Notes under the pieces: model-generated
What the model saw: the letters and a program-made list of their open reading frames with translations, nothing else
Told to the model about the DNA's origin: nothing
The model's database searches: none
Assembly (NCBI RefSeq): GCF_009765705.1
Contig: NZ_LMUX01000021.1
Span: forward strand, 758,312-822,311
Length of the DNA: 64,000 bases
Origin: Burkholderia sp. L27(2015)
Lineage (GTDB): Bacteria > Pseudomonadota > Gammaproteobacteria > Burkholderiales > Burkholderiaceae
Reading direction: 5' to 3'
Made by a program: the position numbers and the translations under genes
Part shown: in pieces, positions 46,159 to 54,769 of the stretch
Layout: every line of letters begins with the position of its first letter
Numbering within the stretch: the first letter of the stretch is position 1

Positions 46159-47775
46159 ATGCTGCATACCCAGCCACCCGCTTCTGACGATGCGGTGTCG
46201 AGTTCAGGGTTGGGCTCAACTTCGAGCTCAACCGCGGGCCTAACTTCGGACTTAACTGCAGGCTCACCCACGAGTTCGGCCACGATACTGAGTGCCGAGG
46301 CCGAAGACGAAGCCTATAAAAACCCGTTCGCGCCGCCCGACGAAACCGGCGCCGCCGAAAAGCGCCCACGTTCGCTGTTCGGCGAAATTCTCGACTGGAT
46401 GCTCGCCCCGCTGCTGCTGCTCTGGCCGATGAGCATCGCGGTGACTTATCTGGTGGCCAAGTCGATTGCGAACGGCCCCTTCGACCGCTCGCTGGAAACC
46501 GACGTCTACGTGCTGGCGCGCCAGATCACGCCGCGCAACGGTGTCATCACGCTCTCGCTGCCCGATTCGGCGCGCGATTTCCTGCGCGCCGACGATACCG
46601 ACACGATCTACTACCAAATTACCAGTACGCACGGCAAACTGGTGAGTGGCAGCGCCGATCTGCCGCTGCCCAGCGAAGCGGACAAGCCGCAACCGGGCGT
46701 CGTGGAATTTCGCGACGAAACCCTGCGCGGCACGCAGATCCGCATTGCCTATACCTATGCCGAAGTGGCCGGCATGCCTGAACAAACCTATGCATTGGTG
46801 CAAGTCGCCGAAACGCTGGGCAAACGCAGCCATCTCGCCAACGACATCATCAAAGGCGTGATCCTGCCGCAATTCGTGATCCTGCCGCTCGCCATCGTGC
46901 TGGTGTGGTTCGGCCTGTCGCGCGGCCTGGCGCCGTTGCACGCGCTGCAGGCGCATATCCGTGCGCGGCGTCTGGACGATCTGTCGCCTCTGGAAGCGTC
47001 GCAGGCTCCGGCAGAAATCGCGCCGTTGGTGACCTCATTCAACGAATTGTTAACGCGCCTCGAACAAAACATGGAGCTGCAAAAGCGCTTCATCGCCGAC
47101 GCGGCGCACCAGATGAAAACTCCGCTGGCCGGTTTGCGCATGCAGGCCGAGCTGGCGTCGCGCCAAACCGCTTCGCCTGAAGTGCGGCGCTCGCTTGAGC
47201 AAATTGCCGCCAGCTCCGAACAAGCGGCGCGACTCGTCACCCAGCTACTGGCGCTGGCGCGTGCGGAAAACCGCGTCTCGACCCAATCGTTTGAGCCCGT
47301 CGAGCTGGTTGCCTTGGCGCGGCAAGTCACCCAAGACTGGGTTCTGCCGGCGCTCGCCAAACAGATGGACCTGGGCTTCGAAGAACCCGTGGCGCGCGTC
47401 ATGCTGGCAGGCAACCCGCTCATGCTGCGCGAAATGCTCGGCAATCTGCTCGACAATGCGATCCGGTATACCCCGGCCGGCGGACGCATTACGTTGCGAG
47501 TCGGTGCCACGGTCGACACGGCATGGGTCGAAGTCGAAGATACCGGCCCCGGCATCCCAGTGGGCGAGCGCGAGCATGTGCTGGAGCGTTTCTATCGAAT
47601 TCTCGGACGCGCGGGAGAAGGCAGCGGCTTGGGCCTGGCTATCGTGCGCGAGATTGTCAGCATGCATCAAGGCGAACTCAGCATCCTCGAAAATCCCTAT
47701 CAGAGCGCGCCGCCTTTGGCCGGCACGATGATCAAGCTGACATTTCCGAAAATAGAGGGGCGGGACTTACCCTAG
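46159..47775 (+). CDS. Sensor histidine kinase, TctE-like (2CSK_N type)
   Basis: A 538-residue sensor. About 75 N-terminal residues are low-complexity Ser/Thr/Gly, made of short tandem repeats (46195-46275), before FGEILDWMLAPLLLLWPMS, which is the typical start of TctE-type kinases and the first TM. A periplasmic 2CSK_N-like domain follows, then a second TM near residue 245. The phospho-acceptor His is in ADAAHQMKTPLAGL; N box LLDNAIRYTPAG, G1 DTGPGIP and G2 GSGLGLAIV complete the kinase core. GTG at 46144 is another possible start. The cognate regulator is upstream. TctDE pairs usually sense tricarboxylates, but no tctABC genes are seen here. Confidence 0.9.
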   Translation: MLHTQPPASDDAVSSSGLGSTSSSTAGLTSDLTAGSPTSSATILSAEAEDEAYKNPFAPPDETGAAEKRPRSLFGEILDWMLAPLLLLWPMSIAVTYLVAKSIANGPFDRSLETDVYVLARQITPRNGVITLSLPDSARDFLRADDTDTIYYQITSTHGKLVSGSADLPLPSEADKPQPGVVEFRDETLRGTQIRIAYTYAEVAGMPEQTYALVQVAETLGKRSHLANDIIKGVILPQFVILPLAIVLVWFGLSRGLAPLHALQAHIRARRLDDLSPLEASQAPAEIAPLVTSFNELLTRLEQNMELQKRFIADAAHQMKTPLAGLRMQAELASRQTASPEVRRSLEQIAASSEQAARLVTQLLALARAENRVSTQSFEPVELVALARQVTQDWVLPALAKQMDLGFEEPVARVMLAGNPLMLREMLGNLLDNAIRYTPAGGRITLRVGATVDTAWVEVEDTGPGIPVGEREHVLERFYRILGRAGEGSGLGLAIVREIVSMHQGELSILENPYQSAPPLAGTMIKLTFPKIEGRDLP

Positions 47776-48021
47776 GCTCCCACTCCGGCGCGCAGCCGTC
47801 TCACCATCCGGATCGCCATTAAAACGAATAAATAGGCGATTTTTGGCGAATTTGTTGGGGTTTTGTGTGATTTTTGGAAATTTACGCTTTCCGGCGCATG
47901 GTGCATCGCACCTTACAAATGTCAGTTCGAGGTAAGTTTTGGCACCGATACTCGCCTCACGGCGATGCTCTGCTGCGAGCTGGCCGCCCATTATTTTTAT
48001 ATTCCTAAACGGAGACAAACG

Positions 48022-49674
48022 ATGGCAACCGTAAGCGGGCAAGTTTCCCACGCCCCGATGACGAACGCCGAGCGGCGTGTGATTTTTGCGTCATCGCTGG
48101 GCACTGTTTTCGAGTGGTACGACTTTTACCTGGCGGGTTCCCTCGCTGTGTACATCAGCCGCGCCTTCTTCTCGGGCGTGAACCCGACAGCCGCCTTTAT
48201 TTTCACCCTCCTGAGCTTTGCCGCCGGCTTCGCGGTGCGTCCGTTCGGCGCGATCGTATTCGGACGACTGGGCGACATGGTCGGACGTAAATACACCTTC
48301 CTGGTCACCATCCTGATCATGGGCGCGTCGACCTTCGTGGTCGGCTTGCTGCCCAGCTATGCTTCGGTCGGGATCGCTTCGCCGGTGATCTTCATCGCGA
48401 TGCGCTTGCTGCAGGGCTTGGCCCTCGGTGGCGAGTACGGCGGCGCGGCCACTTACGTGGCCGAACACGCCCCTAGCAACCGCCGCGGCGCCTGGACTTC
48501 CTGGATCCAGACCACGGCAACGCTGGGCTTGTTCCTGTCGCTGATCGTGATCGTCGGCATCCGTTCGAGCATCTCGGACGATGCGTTCAGCTCCTGGGGC
48601 TGGCGCGTGCCGTTCCTGGCTTCGTTGATTCTGCTTGCCGTCTCCGTCTGGATTCGCCTGAAACTCAGTGAGTCGCCGGCCTTCCAGAAGATGAAAAACG
48701 AAGGCACGGTTTCGAAGCAGCCGCTCACAGAAGCCTTTGCTCGTTGGGGCAACCTGAAGGTGGTGATACTCGCGTTGCTGGGCCTGTGTATTGGTCAAGC
48801 GGTCGTGTGGTACACGGGGCAGTTCTATGCGCTGTTCTTCCTCACGCAAACGCTCAAGGTCGATGGTACTGCTGCCAACCTGCTGATCGCAGCAGCGCTG
48901 GTGATCGGCACGCCGTTCTTCGTGTTCTTCGGTTCGCTGTCGGATCGCATCGGTCGCAAGCCCATCATCATGGCGGGTTGCCTGATCGCGGCGTTGACCT
49001 TCTTCCCGTTGTTCAAGATGCTGACGCATTACGCGAATCCGGCGCTCGAGGCGGCAATCGCCAAATCGCCGATCGTGGTGACGGCAGATCCGAGCGAATG
49101 CGCGTTCCAGTTCAACCCGGTCGGCACGTCGAAGTTCGTTTCGTCTTGCGATATCGTGAAAAGCTCGCTTTCGCGCGCGGGGTTGAACTACACGAACGTC
49201 GAAGCGCCGGCTGGCACGATCGCACAGGTTAAAGTGGGCGACACGGTGATCAGCTCGTACGACGGCAAGGCGCCGGACGCGAAAGACAAGGGCGCGGCTT
49301 TCACCAAAGACCTGTCCGCGACGTTGAAGACGGCGGGTTATCCGACCAAGGCTGATCCGGCTTCGATCAACTATCCGATGACGATCGTGATTCTGACGAT
49401 CCTGATGATCTTCGTGACCATGGTGTACGGGCCGATTGCCGCGATGCTGGTGGAGATGTTCCCGGTGCGGATCCGCTATACGTCGATGTCGTTGCCGTAT
49501 CACATCGGGAACGGGTGGTTTGGCGGGTTCTTGCCGGCTACCGCGTTCGCTATCGTGGCAGCCAAAGGCGATATCTATTCGGGGCTGTGGTATCCGGTCG
49601 GGTTCGCGCTGTTCACGTTCGTGATCGGGATGTTGTTTGTTAAAGAGACTCGCGGGACGAATATCGACGCGTGA
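48022..49674 (+). CDS. MFS transporter, metabolite:H+ symporter (MHS) family
   Basis: A 550-residue inner-membrane symporter. MHS signs are GTVFEWYDFYLAGSLA, VRPFGAIVFGRLGDMVGRKYTF and GLALGGEYGGAATYVAEHAP in the N-terminal half, then SDRIGRKPIIMAG. It is about 110 residues longer than the usual 430-440 because of a soluble insert (roughly residues 340-455) between two late membrane segments, containing two Cys and a KVGDTVISSYDGK stretch. I recall similar long MHS proteins next to recA in Burkholderia. The substrate is unknown. The start at 48022 has GGAGACAAACG ahead of it. Confidence 0.88.
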   Translation: MATVSGQVSHAPMTNAERRVIFASSLGTVFEWYDFYLAGSLAVYISRAFFSGVNPTAAFIFTLLSFAAGFAVRPFGAIVFGRLGDMVGRKYTFLVTILIMGASTFVVGLLPSYASVGIASPVIFIAMRLLQGLALGGEYGGAATYVAEHAPSNRRGAWTSWIQTTATLGLFLSLIVIVGIRSSISDDAFSSWGWRVPFLASLILLAVSVWIRLKLSESPAFQKMKNEGTVSKQPLTEAFARWGNLKVVILALLGLCIGQAVVWYTGQFYALFFLTQTLKVDGTAANLLIAAALVIGTPFFVFFGSLSDRIGRKPIIMAGCLIAALTFFPLFKMLTHYANPALEAAIAKSPIVVTADPSECAFQFNPVGTSKFVSSCDIVKSSLSRAGLNYTNVEAPAGTIAQVKVGDTVISSYDGKAPDAKDKGAAFTKDLSATLKTAGYPTKADPASINYPMTIVILTILMIFVTMVYGPIAAMLVEMFPVRIRYTSMSLPYHIGNGWFGGFLPATAFAIVAAKGDIYSGLWYPVGFALFTFVIGMLFVKETRGTNIDA

Positions 49675-49710
49675 TTGGGGCGCGGGTTGTGAGTGGTGCG
49701 AGGAAAGGGG

Positions 49711-49739
49711 TTGACAGACGCTCTAGCGCCAGACATAAT
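49711..49739 (+). promoter_or_regulatory. Sigma-70 promoter of the tRNA gene
   Basis: A perfect -35 TTGACA (49711-49716), a 17-base spacer and -10 CATAAT (49734-49739) stand 12 bases before the tRNA, giving a pre-tRNA leader of only a few bases. Confidence 0.8.
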
Positions 49740-49751
49740 TCGCGACTCTTT

Positions 49752-49828
<77 letters not shown>

Positions 49829-49839
49829 GTTGTATGAAG

Positions 49840-49868
49840 GGGGCTAGCGCAAGCTAGCCCCTTTTTTA
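49840..49868 (+). terminator. Rho-independent terminator of the tRNA gene
   Basis: A perfect 9-bp stem (GGGGCTAGC 49840-49848, GCTAGCCCC 49853-49861), a GCAA tetraloop and six T follow the tRNA by 11 bases. Confidence 0.92.
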
Positions 49869-49935
49869 TTGCTGAGTGCGCTTTGCATCAAGCAAACGAT
49901 TCCGTTAAGAGCGCTCCACGCCATTTGCCACCCAG

Positions 49936-49975
49936 ATTGGGGTTGATAGACCCCCAATTGGGGTTTATCCCCCAC
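49936..49975. repeat. Tandem G/C-tract hairpins (ATTGGGG ... CCCCAAT)
   Basis: ATTGGGG (49936-49942) pairs with CCCCAAT (49952-49958), and a second copy GGGG-TTTAT-CCCC follows directly at 49960-49972. The two copies can pair in alternative ways. They lie in the 244-base gap between the tRNA terminator and psiF, which has no other visible feature besides the psiF terminator. Confidence 0.45.
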
Positions 49976-50060
49976 GCTGGTGAGAGACTGCCAATTGTCA
50001 GGCTGAGCGAGCGGTACAAGCCGCCTATAGCGCGGCGACGGGCTAAGCACGCTAACCCAG

Positions 50061-50090
50061 AAAAACAAAAAGCCGGCATATAGCCGGCCA
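50061..50090 (-). terminator. Rho-independent terminator after psiF
   Basis: GCCGGC (50072-50077) pairs with GCCGGC (50083-50088) around a 5-base loop. In the psiF direction it is followed by TTTTTGTTTTT. Confidence 0.75.
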
Positions 50091-50112
50091 ATCTCATCGG
50101 CAAAACACTGGC

Positions 50113-50424
50113 TTATTTGCCCGCGCTAGCCTCGCACTTCTTCATAAACGACGTCTTCGCTGCACCCGCCAGCGCCTTGCCGTTTTTATCAATAGCCTTG
50201 CTGTCACACGAAGGTGCCATAGCAGTCTTGCTATTGCTTTCGCACTTCTTCATAAACGAGGTTTTCGCAGCGCCGCTCAGCGCCTTGCCATCTTTCCCAA
50301 TCGCTTGCGATGCACAGCTCGATGAAGCCTGAGCCGACATCGACATTGCCGGTGCGGCGGTTTGAGCCTGAGCTACACCGACCGAAAACAATCCTGCCAA
50401 AACTACCGCGAAAAATTTGTTCAT
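50113..50424 (-). CDS. psiF: PsiF-repeat periplasmic protein
   Basis: A 103-residue exported protein. A signal peptide (MNKFFAVVLAGLFSVGVAQAQ) precedes two PsiF repeats, each of the form C-x-(S/A)-(Q/K)-AI-x-K-(D/N)-GKAL-x-GAAKTSFMKKCE. The second repeat is almost a copy of the first. E. coli psiF is induced by phosphate starvation; the function is unknown and no Pho box was identified here. Two adjacent ATGs precede the signal; the second (50424) has better spacing from GGGAG. Confidence 0.88.
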   Translation of the reverse strand: MNKFFAVVLAGLFSVGVAQAQTAAPAMSMSAQASSSCASQAIGKDGKALSGAAKTSFMKKCESNSKTAMAPSCDSKAIDKNGKALAGAAKTSFMKKCEASAGK

Positions 50425-50602
50425 CATGATGCTCCCTCGGAAGTTGAGGCACATTGCCCCATCTCAGTAAACGCCCCCGAAGCGCCATCGTTGACGTCGC
50501 ACAACAAGATAGTGTCCAGATACCCCCGTTTGATCAATATCTGTCGCAAATCCCATTGCGCAAACGCTTTTGCCGCAGTGCATCATGCGCACAGCGCCAT
50601 GA

Positions 50603-51927
50603 TTACCGTAGTGCTTCCCGATACCTATCCCTCAACGGTATCAACGTCAGCAATGCCACCGCACTGCCAAACATCACGTAATAACTGATCGAAAGATCGT
50701 CCCCGGTCGTCATCGTCAGCCATTGAACGATCGCCGGCGCAAACCCGCCAAAAATCATCACCGCGACGTTATAACTCACCGAAATACCGGTCGATCGAAC
50801 ACTAGACGGCAATAATTCTGAAACAAAAGTTGGATAGCACCCCTGAAATACGCCCAAATACACCATCAGTACCGCCTGGCACACGATCAACATCGGCAGG
50901 CTCGGATGCGCAGTCAGTAGCGAAAAAATGGGATCGCCGTGAACAGCGAAAGCACGAGCGCGGTCATCATCAGTTTCTTGCGCCCAATCCGGTCAGACAA
51001 AGCTCCCGACAAAGGACAGGACACCAAATAACAAAATGCCCCACACGCCGCGCTAACCAAGCCATCGGTCAGCGGCATGTGCAAAACCCGCGTGGCGTGC
51101 GTCGGCATATAAAGCAAAAAGATGTAAGTCCCAACCGTCCCAAACACCGTCAAGCCAAAACCGGCCGCCACCTGCATCCAATGCTTGGTCGCAGTATCGC
51201 GAATGGGCGTGGCGCTCAGTTCATTTTTCGAACTCTTCTCGACGAACACCGGCGACTCGGCAAGCTTGGTACGCAGATAAAGCCCAACCGGCGCAATCAG
51301 CAAACCGAGCACGAAAGGCACGCGCCAACCCCAGCTCATGAGCTGATCCGGACTCAAACCCCGGGTGAGCACCGCCCCCATCAGCGAACCGAAAAGCGTG
51401 GAAATAGCCTGCGCCACCATCTGATAGCTACCGAAATACCCACGCCGATTAGGCGGCGCGTATTCCACCAGGAACGCGGTAGCGCAACCCACCTCCCCGC
51501 CCGCAGAGAACCCTTGAATCAACCGCCCCACCAATATCAGGATCGGCGCCGCGATACCTATCGTTTGATAAGTCGGCGTGAATGCGATAAACGCGATGCC
51601 CACCGCCATCAGCGAGATAGTCAGCGTCAAGGCCGATTTGCGGCCGACCTTGTCCGAAATCGCACCGATTATGATCCCGCCCAAAGGCCGCGTAAGAAAA
51701 CCCACCCCGAACGTCGCCCAGGTCGCCAACAGCGAAATCGCAGGATTGCTCGCCGGGAAATAGAGCCTGGCGATAACCACCGCGAAAAAGCTATACACCG
51801 TGAAATCGAACCATTCCAGCGCATTGCCGATCGTGGCGACCACGATCGCTCGTCGGCCTGAAATACTGCTCAGTACATCGGGGTCACGACCACCGGACGC
51901 GTCTGCAGCAGAAGAGAGAGTGCTCAT
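50603..51927 (-). pseudogene. MHS-family MFS transporter with a frameshift
   Basis: The first part (51927 to about 50914) encodes 337 residues of a normal MHS transporter (GNALEWFDFTVYSFFAVVIA, TRPLGGIIIGAISDKVGRK, GFSAGGEVGCATAFLVEYAPPNRRG) and then runs into a stop. The rest of the protein, from LPMLIVCQAVLMVYLGVFQGCYPTF to LIPLRDRYREALR, continues in another frame down to 50603. Adding one base to the A6/T6 run at 50923-50928 restores an uninterrupted reading (IPFFSLLTAHPSLPML). So the gene is either recently broken, phase-variable at the homopolymer, or misread in sequencing. It is divergent from a LysR gene. Confidence 0.85.
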
Positions 51928-52066
51928 CGGAAGTGCTCCACAGGGGACGAGTCAACGAAATCGTGCTTGTTAAGCACGCCTGACAGACTGTATGGACGAC
52001 GGCTTTGCAGCCATTACCCTCACTAGATCGAACTGCTGCAACCACTCCACCATACGCGTGGCACAA

Positions 52067-52107
52067 TTAAGAAAATATATAATTTCTAAACTGAAACTTA
52101 AGAAAAA
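52067..52107. promoter_or_regulatory. Candidate LysR operator with repeated TTAAGAAAA
   Basis: TTAAGAAAA occurs at 52067-52075 and 52098-52106, and ATTTCTAA before the second copy makes a near-perfect dyad with TTAAGAAA. The element lies between the divergent transporter and LysR genes. The same word occurs, inverted, before the amidohydrolase at 53318-53326. Confidence 0.5.
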
Positions 52108-52141
52108 TTGATACATTGATCAACATTCCTCGAGGCCGACC

Positions 52142-53029
52142 ATGAGCAATATCCGCTTTCTCCGAACTTTTATTGCAGTGGCTCGATGTGGCTCCTTCGC
52201 CGCCGCAGCCGAAAAGGTCGCGCTGACTCAGGCGGCGGTCAGCATGCAGATGCAGACGCTGGAGGACGACCTGAAGCGTCCGCTATTCGATCGCGTGGGC
52301 CGAACCAACCGGCTTACCAGCATGGGCAAGGAGGTGCTCCCGCAGGCCGAGCGTCTGGTGGCGCTTTACGACAACATGCGCCTCACCGGCATGAACGATG
52401 AAATCGCCGGGTCGATCTCGATCGGCGCGGTGGATTCGGTGATGGGCGCACTCGCATCGGTCGTGACTGAGATGAAAGCCGAGCATCCGCACCTCGATGT
52501 GAAACTGTTCACCGGTAAAGCGCAGGCTCTTTCGCCCCAGGTCGAAGCGGGAGAAATCGACGCTGCGATCATTATCGAAGTCAGCGGCAAAACGCCGGTC
52601 AGCCTGAGTTGGACCCCGCTGTATTCGGAACCGCTCGTGGTCGTGTGCGGTCGAGAAACTGCGCCTGAAAGCGCCAGCGAACTGCTGCGCTCGCGCCCTT
52701 TTCTGCGTTTCGATCGCGCTCAGCGTACCGGTGCGCTGATAGAACGGGGGCTGCGCCACAATCGCCTGAGCGTTAATGAATTCCTCGAGTTGAACTCGCT
52801 CGAAGTGATCGTCGAACTGGTCCGGCAGAACACCGGCGTTTCCGTGGTTCCGCTTCTCGAATTCGGCTCTTGGGCCAAGGACCCCACTCTGCGCATCCTA
52901 CCGTTGCCCAAAAGCACGCCGCGCCGTGTGGTCGGCATGCTGGAGCGGAAGATACACGCTCGACATGCGGTGATGACGATGATCCAGAACAGCATCCGTG
53001 AACGCTCAGGTGCGCACAGCGCAACGTAG
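52142..53029 (+). CDS. LysR-family transcriptional regulator
   Basis: A 295-residue regulator. The N-terminal winged HTH reads FLRTFIAVARCGSFAAAAEKVALTQAAVSMQMQTLE, followed by a substrate-binding-like effector domain with SISIGAVDSVMGALASVV at its beginning. It stands between a divergent MHS transporter and a co-directional M20 amidohydrolase, and the two control regions share TTAAGAAAA, so it probably regulates both. The effector is unknown, perhaps an acylated amino acid, which would be the substrate of the pair (inference). A long minisatellite starts two bases after its stop. Confidence 0.92.
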   Translation: MSNIRFLRTFIAVARCGSFAAAAEKVALTQAAVSMQMQTLEDDLKRPLFDRVGRTNRLTSMGKEVLPQAERLVALYDNMRLTGMNDEIAGSISIGAVDSVMGALASVVTEMKAEHPHLDVKLFTGKAQALSPQVEAGEIDAAIIIEVSGKTPVSLSWTPLYSEPLVVVCGRETAPESASELLRSRPFLRFDRAQRTGALIERGLRHNRLSVNEFLELNSLEVIVELVRQNTGVSVVPLLEFGSWAKDPTLRILPLPKSTPRRVVGMLERKIHARHAVMTMIQNSIRERSGAHSAT

Positions 53030-53031
53030 AA

Positions 53032-53220
53032 TCGTTGCCTGCTCGTTGCCTGCTCGTTGCCTGCTCGTTGCGCGCTCATCGTCCGCTCACCGCCTGCTCA
53101 CCGCCTGCTCACCGCTTGCTTGAGCCTGCTTGAGCCTGCTTGAGCCTGCTTGAGCCTGCTTGAGCCTGCTTGAGCCTGCTTGAGCCTGCTTGAGCCTGCT
53201 TGAGCCTGCTTGAGCCTGCT
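53032..53220. repeat. Minisatellite: 11-bp units passing into ten perfect 10-bp units
   Basis: Eight degenerate 11-mers (TCGTTGCCTGC at 53032-53042 and 53043-53053, drifting to TCACCGCCTGC at 53087 and 53098 and TCACCGCTTGC at 53109-53119) lead directly into ten identical 10-mers TGAGCCTGCT (53121-53220). It starts two bases after the LysR stop codon. The perfect part must be young or kept uniform. The remaining bases up to the amidohydrolase at 53387 hold a dyad and promoter region. Confidence 0.95.
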
Positions 53221-53293
53221 TGATGCCCGCTGACGCCTTTCCCAATATGTCCGCGCACAGCATATCGAGCCCGGCGAATTACAATATTTCCTT

Positions 53294-53331
53294 AATCCAA
53301 AGAAAAGAAATATCAGCTTTTCTTAAGGATT
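53294..53331. promoter_or_regulatory. Dyad in front of the amidohydrolase gene
   Basis: AAGAAAAG (53300-53307) pairs perfectly with CTTTTCTT (53317-53324) around nine bases; AATCC and GGATT flank it as imperfect outer arms. CTTTTCTTAAGG contains the inverted TTAAGAAAA word found upstream of the LysR gene. It is a likely LysR target. Confidence 0.5.
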
Positions 53332-53386
53332 TCGGCCATCGACAATGAATCGAATCGACCCAACTTATCAAAAGGAAGGCAGCCGC

Positions 53387-54577
53387 ATGGAACTCATCGC
53401 CGAGATTGAGCAAACACATGACGAGATCAAGGCAATACGCCGAGACATCCACGCGCATCCGGAATTGCGCTACGAAGAAGACCGCACCGCGGACCTGGTC
53501 GCCGAAAAACTGCGCAGTTGGGACATCGAAGTCACCCGCGGGCTCGGCAAGACCGGCGTAGTCGGCGTGTTGCGCAAGGGTACGAGCAAACGCGCTATCG
53601 GTCTGCGCGCCGACATGGACGCGCTCCCCATCCCCGAACTCAACACCTTCGATCACGCATCGCGCCACCAGAACAAGATGCACGCTTGCGGCCACGATGG
53701 CCATACCGCCATGCTGCTCGGTGCGGCCCAATATCTATCCCGGCATCGCAATTTCGACGGCACCGTCGTATTCATCTTTCAACCCGCGGAGGAAGGCGGC
53801 GGAGGTGCCAAAGCGATGATCGAGGACGGCCTGTTCGAGCGCTTTCCCGTCGATGCAGTATTTGCGCTACATAACTGGCCTGGCATGCCGGCGGGCGAAT
53901 TCGGCGCGCGCGTGGGTGCCACGCAGGCATCGAGCAACGAGTTCGAAATTCGTATCAAAGGCGTCGGTTCGCATGCAGCCATTCCGCACGACGGCGTCGA
54001 CCCTGTCTTCACTGCCATGCAGATCGGCATAGGCCTGCAAAGCATCATCACACGCAATAAGCGCCCCATCGACTCCGCAGTGCTATCGATCACGCAGATG
54101 AAAGCAGGGCACGCCGTCAATGTCATTCCCGACGTGGCGACCTTGGGTGGCACCGTAAGAACCTTTTCGGTCGATGTGCTCGATCTGATCGAAAAGCGGA
54201 TGAAGCTGATTGCACAGGCCACCGCTACCGCTTACAACTGTTCCGTGGAAGTCGACTTCGTGCGCAACTACCCGCCGACCGTCAATACCCACGCAGAAAC
54301 CCAATTCGCTCTTGGCGTGATGCAGGATATCGTCGGAGCCGACCACGTGGAAACCGATGTGGATCCGACCATGGGTGCGGAAGATTTTTCGTACATGCTG
54401 CTGGAACGACCGGGCTGCTACGCGTATATCGGCAACGGCCAGGGTGGTCATCGCGAGCACGGTCACGGCATGGGACCCTGCATGTTGCACAACAGCAGCT
54501 ACGACTTCAATGACGACGTGCTGTCGCTCGGCGCGACCTATTGGGTGCGGCTCATCGAAAAGTTCTTGCCCCAATAA
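53387..54577 (+). CDS. M20-family amidohydrolase (hippurate hydrolase/N-acyl-amino-acid hydrolase type)
   Basis: A 396-residue metal-dependent amidohydrolase. Metal-binding and catalytic motifs are visible: GLRADMDALP, MHACGHDGHTAMLLG, FQPAEEGGGGAKAMI and MGAEDFSYML. The dimerisation lid (VGSHAAIPHDGVDP) is in the usual place. Such enzymes cleave N-acyl or N-aroyl amino acids such as hippurate; the exact substrate is not evident. The start at 53387 has GGAAGG ahead; 53345 would add 14 residues. A neighbouring regulator and broken transporter suggest one catabolic module. Confidence 0.9.
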   Translation: MELIAEIEQTHDEIKAIRRDIHAHPELRYEEDRTADLVAEKLRSWDIEVTRGLGKTGVVGVLRKGTSKRAIGLRADMDALPIPELNTFDHASRHQNKMHACGHDGHTAMLLGAAQYLSRHRNFDGTVVFIFQPAEEGGGGAKAMIEDGLFERFPVDAVFALHNWPGMPAGEFGARVGATQASSNEFEIRIKGVGSHAAIPHDGVDPVFTAMQIGIGLQSIITRNKRPIDSAVLSITQMKAGHAVNVIPDVATLGGTVRTFSVDVLDLIEKRMKLIAQATATAYNCSVEVDFVRNYPPTVNTHAETQFALGVMQDIVGADHVETDVDPTMGAEDFSYMLLERPGCYAYIGNGQGGHREHGHGMGPCMLHNSSYDFNDDVLSLGATYWVRLIEKFLPQ

Positions 54578-54585
54578 GGCTGACA

Positions 54586-54619
54586 GCGCATGCGGCTGCG
54601 CTTTTGAGTCCGCATGCGC
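54586..54619. terminator. Perfect 10-bp inverted repeat after the amidohydrolase gene
   Basis: GCGCATGCGG (54586-54595) and CCGCATGCGC (54610-54619) pair perfectly around a 14-base loop, eight bases past the stop. No T-run follows, so termination by this hairpin alone is doubtful. Confidence 0.4.
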
Positions 54620-54769
54620 GCTTGAATGCAGACTTGCGCGGAACCGAATCCCCTTCGAGTAATCTCACTACAGACTCCAGTAACAAAGTGCGGCGCCCGA
54701 TAGTCTCCCGCCGCCATGGAAGTACGAAACGCGGCACGACACTCTTCCGGGTCTGACAGTGAGGCTACT

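Noticed and set aside
53032-53220. CRISPR array
   Set aside because: The units are 10-11 bp and contiguous, with no spacers and no cas genes anywhere in the window.
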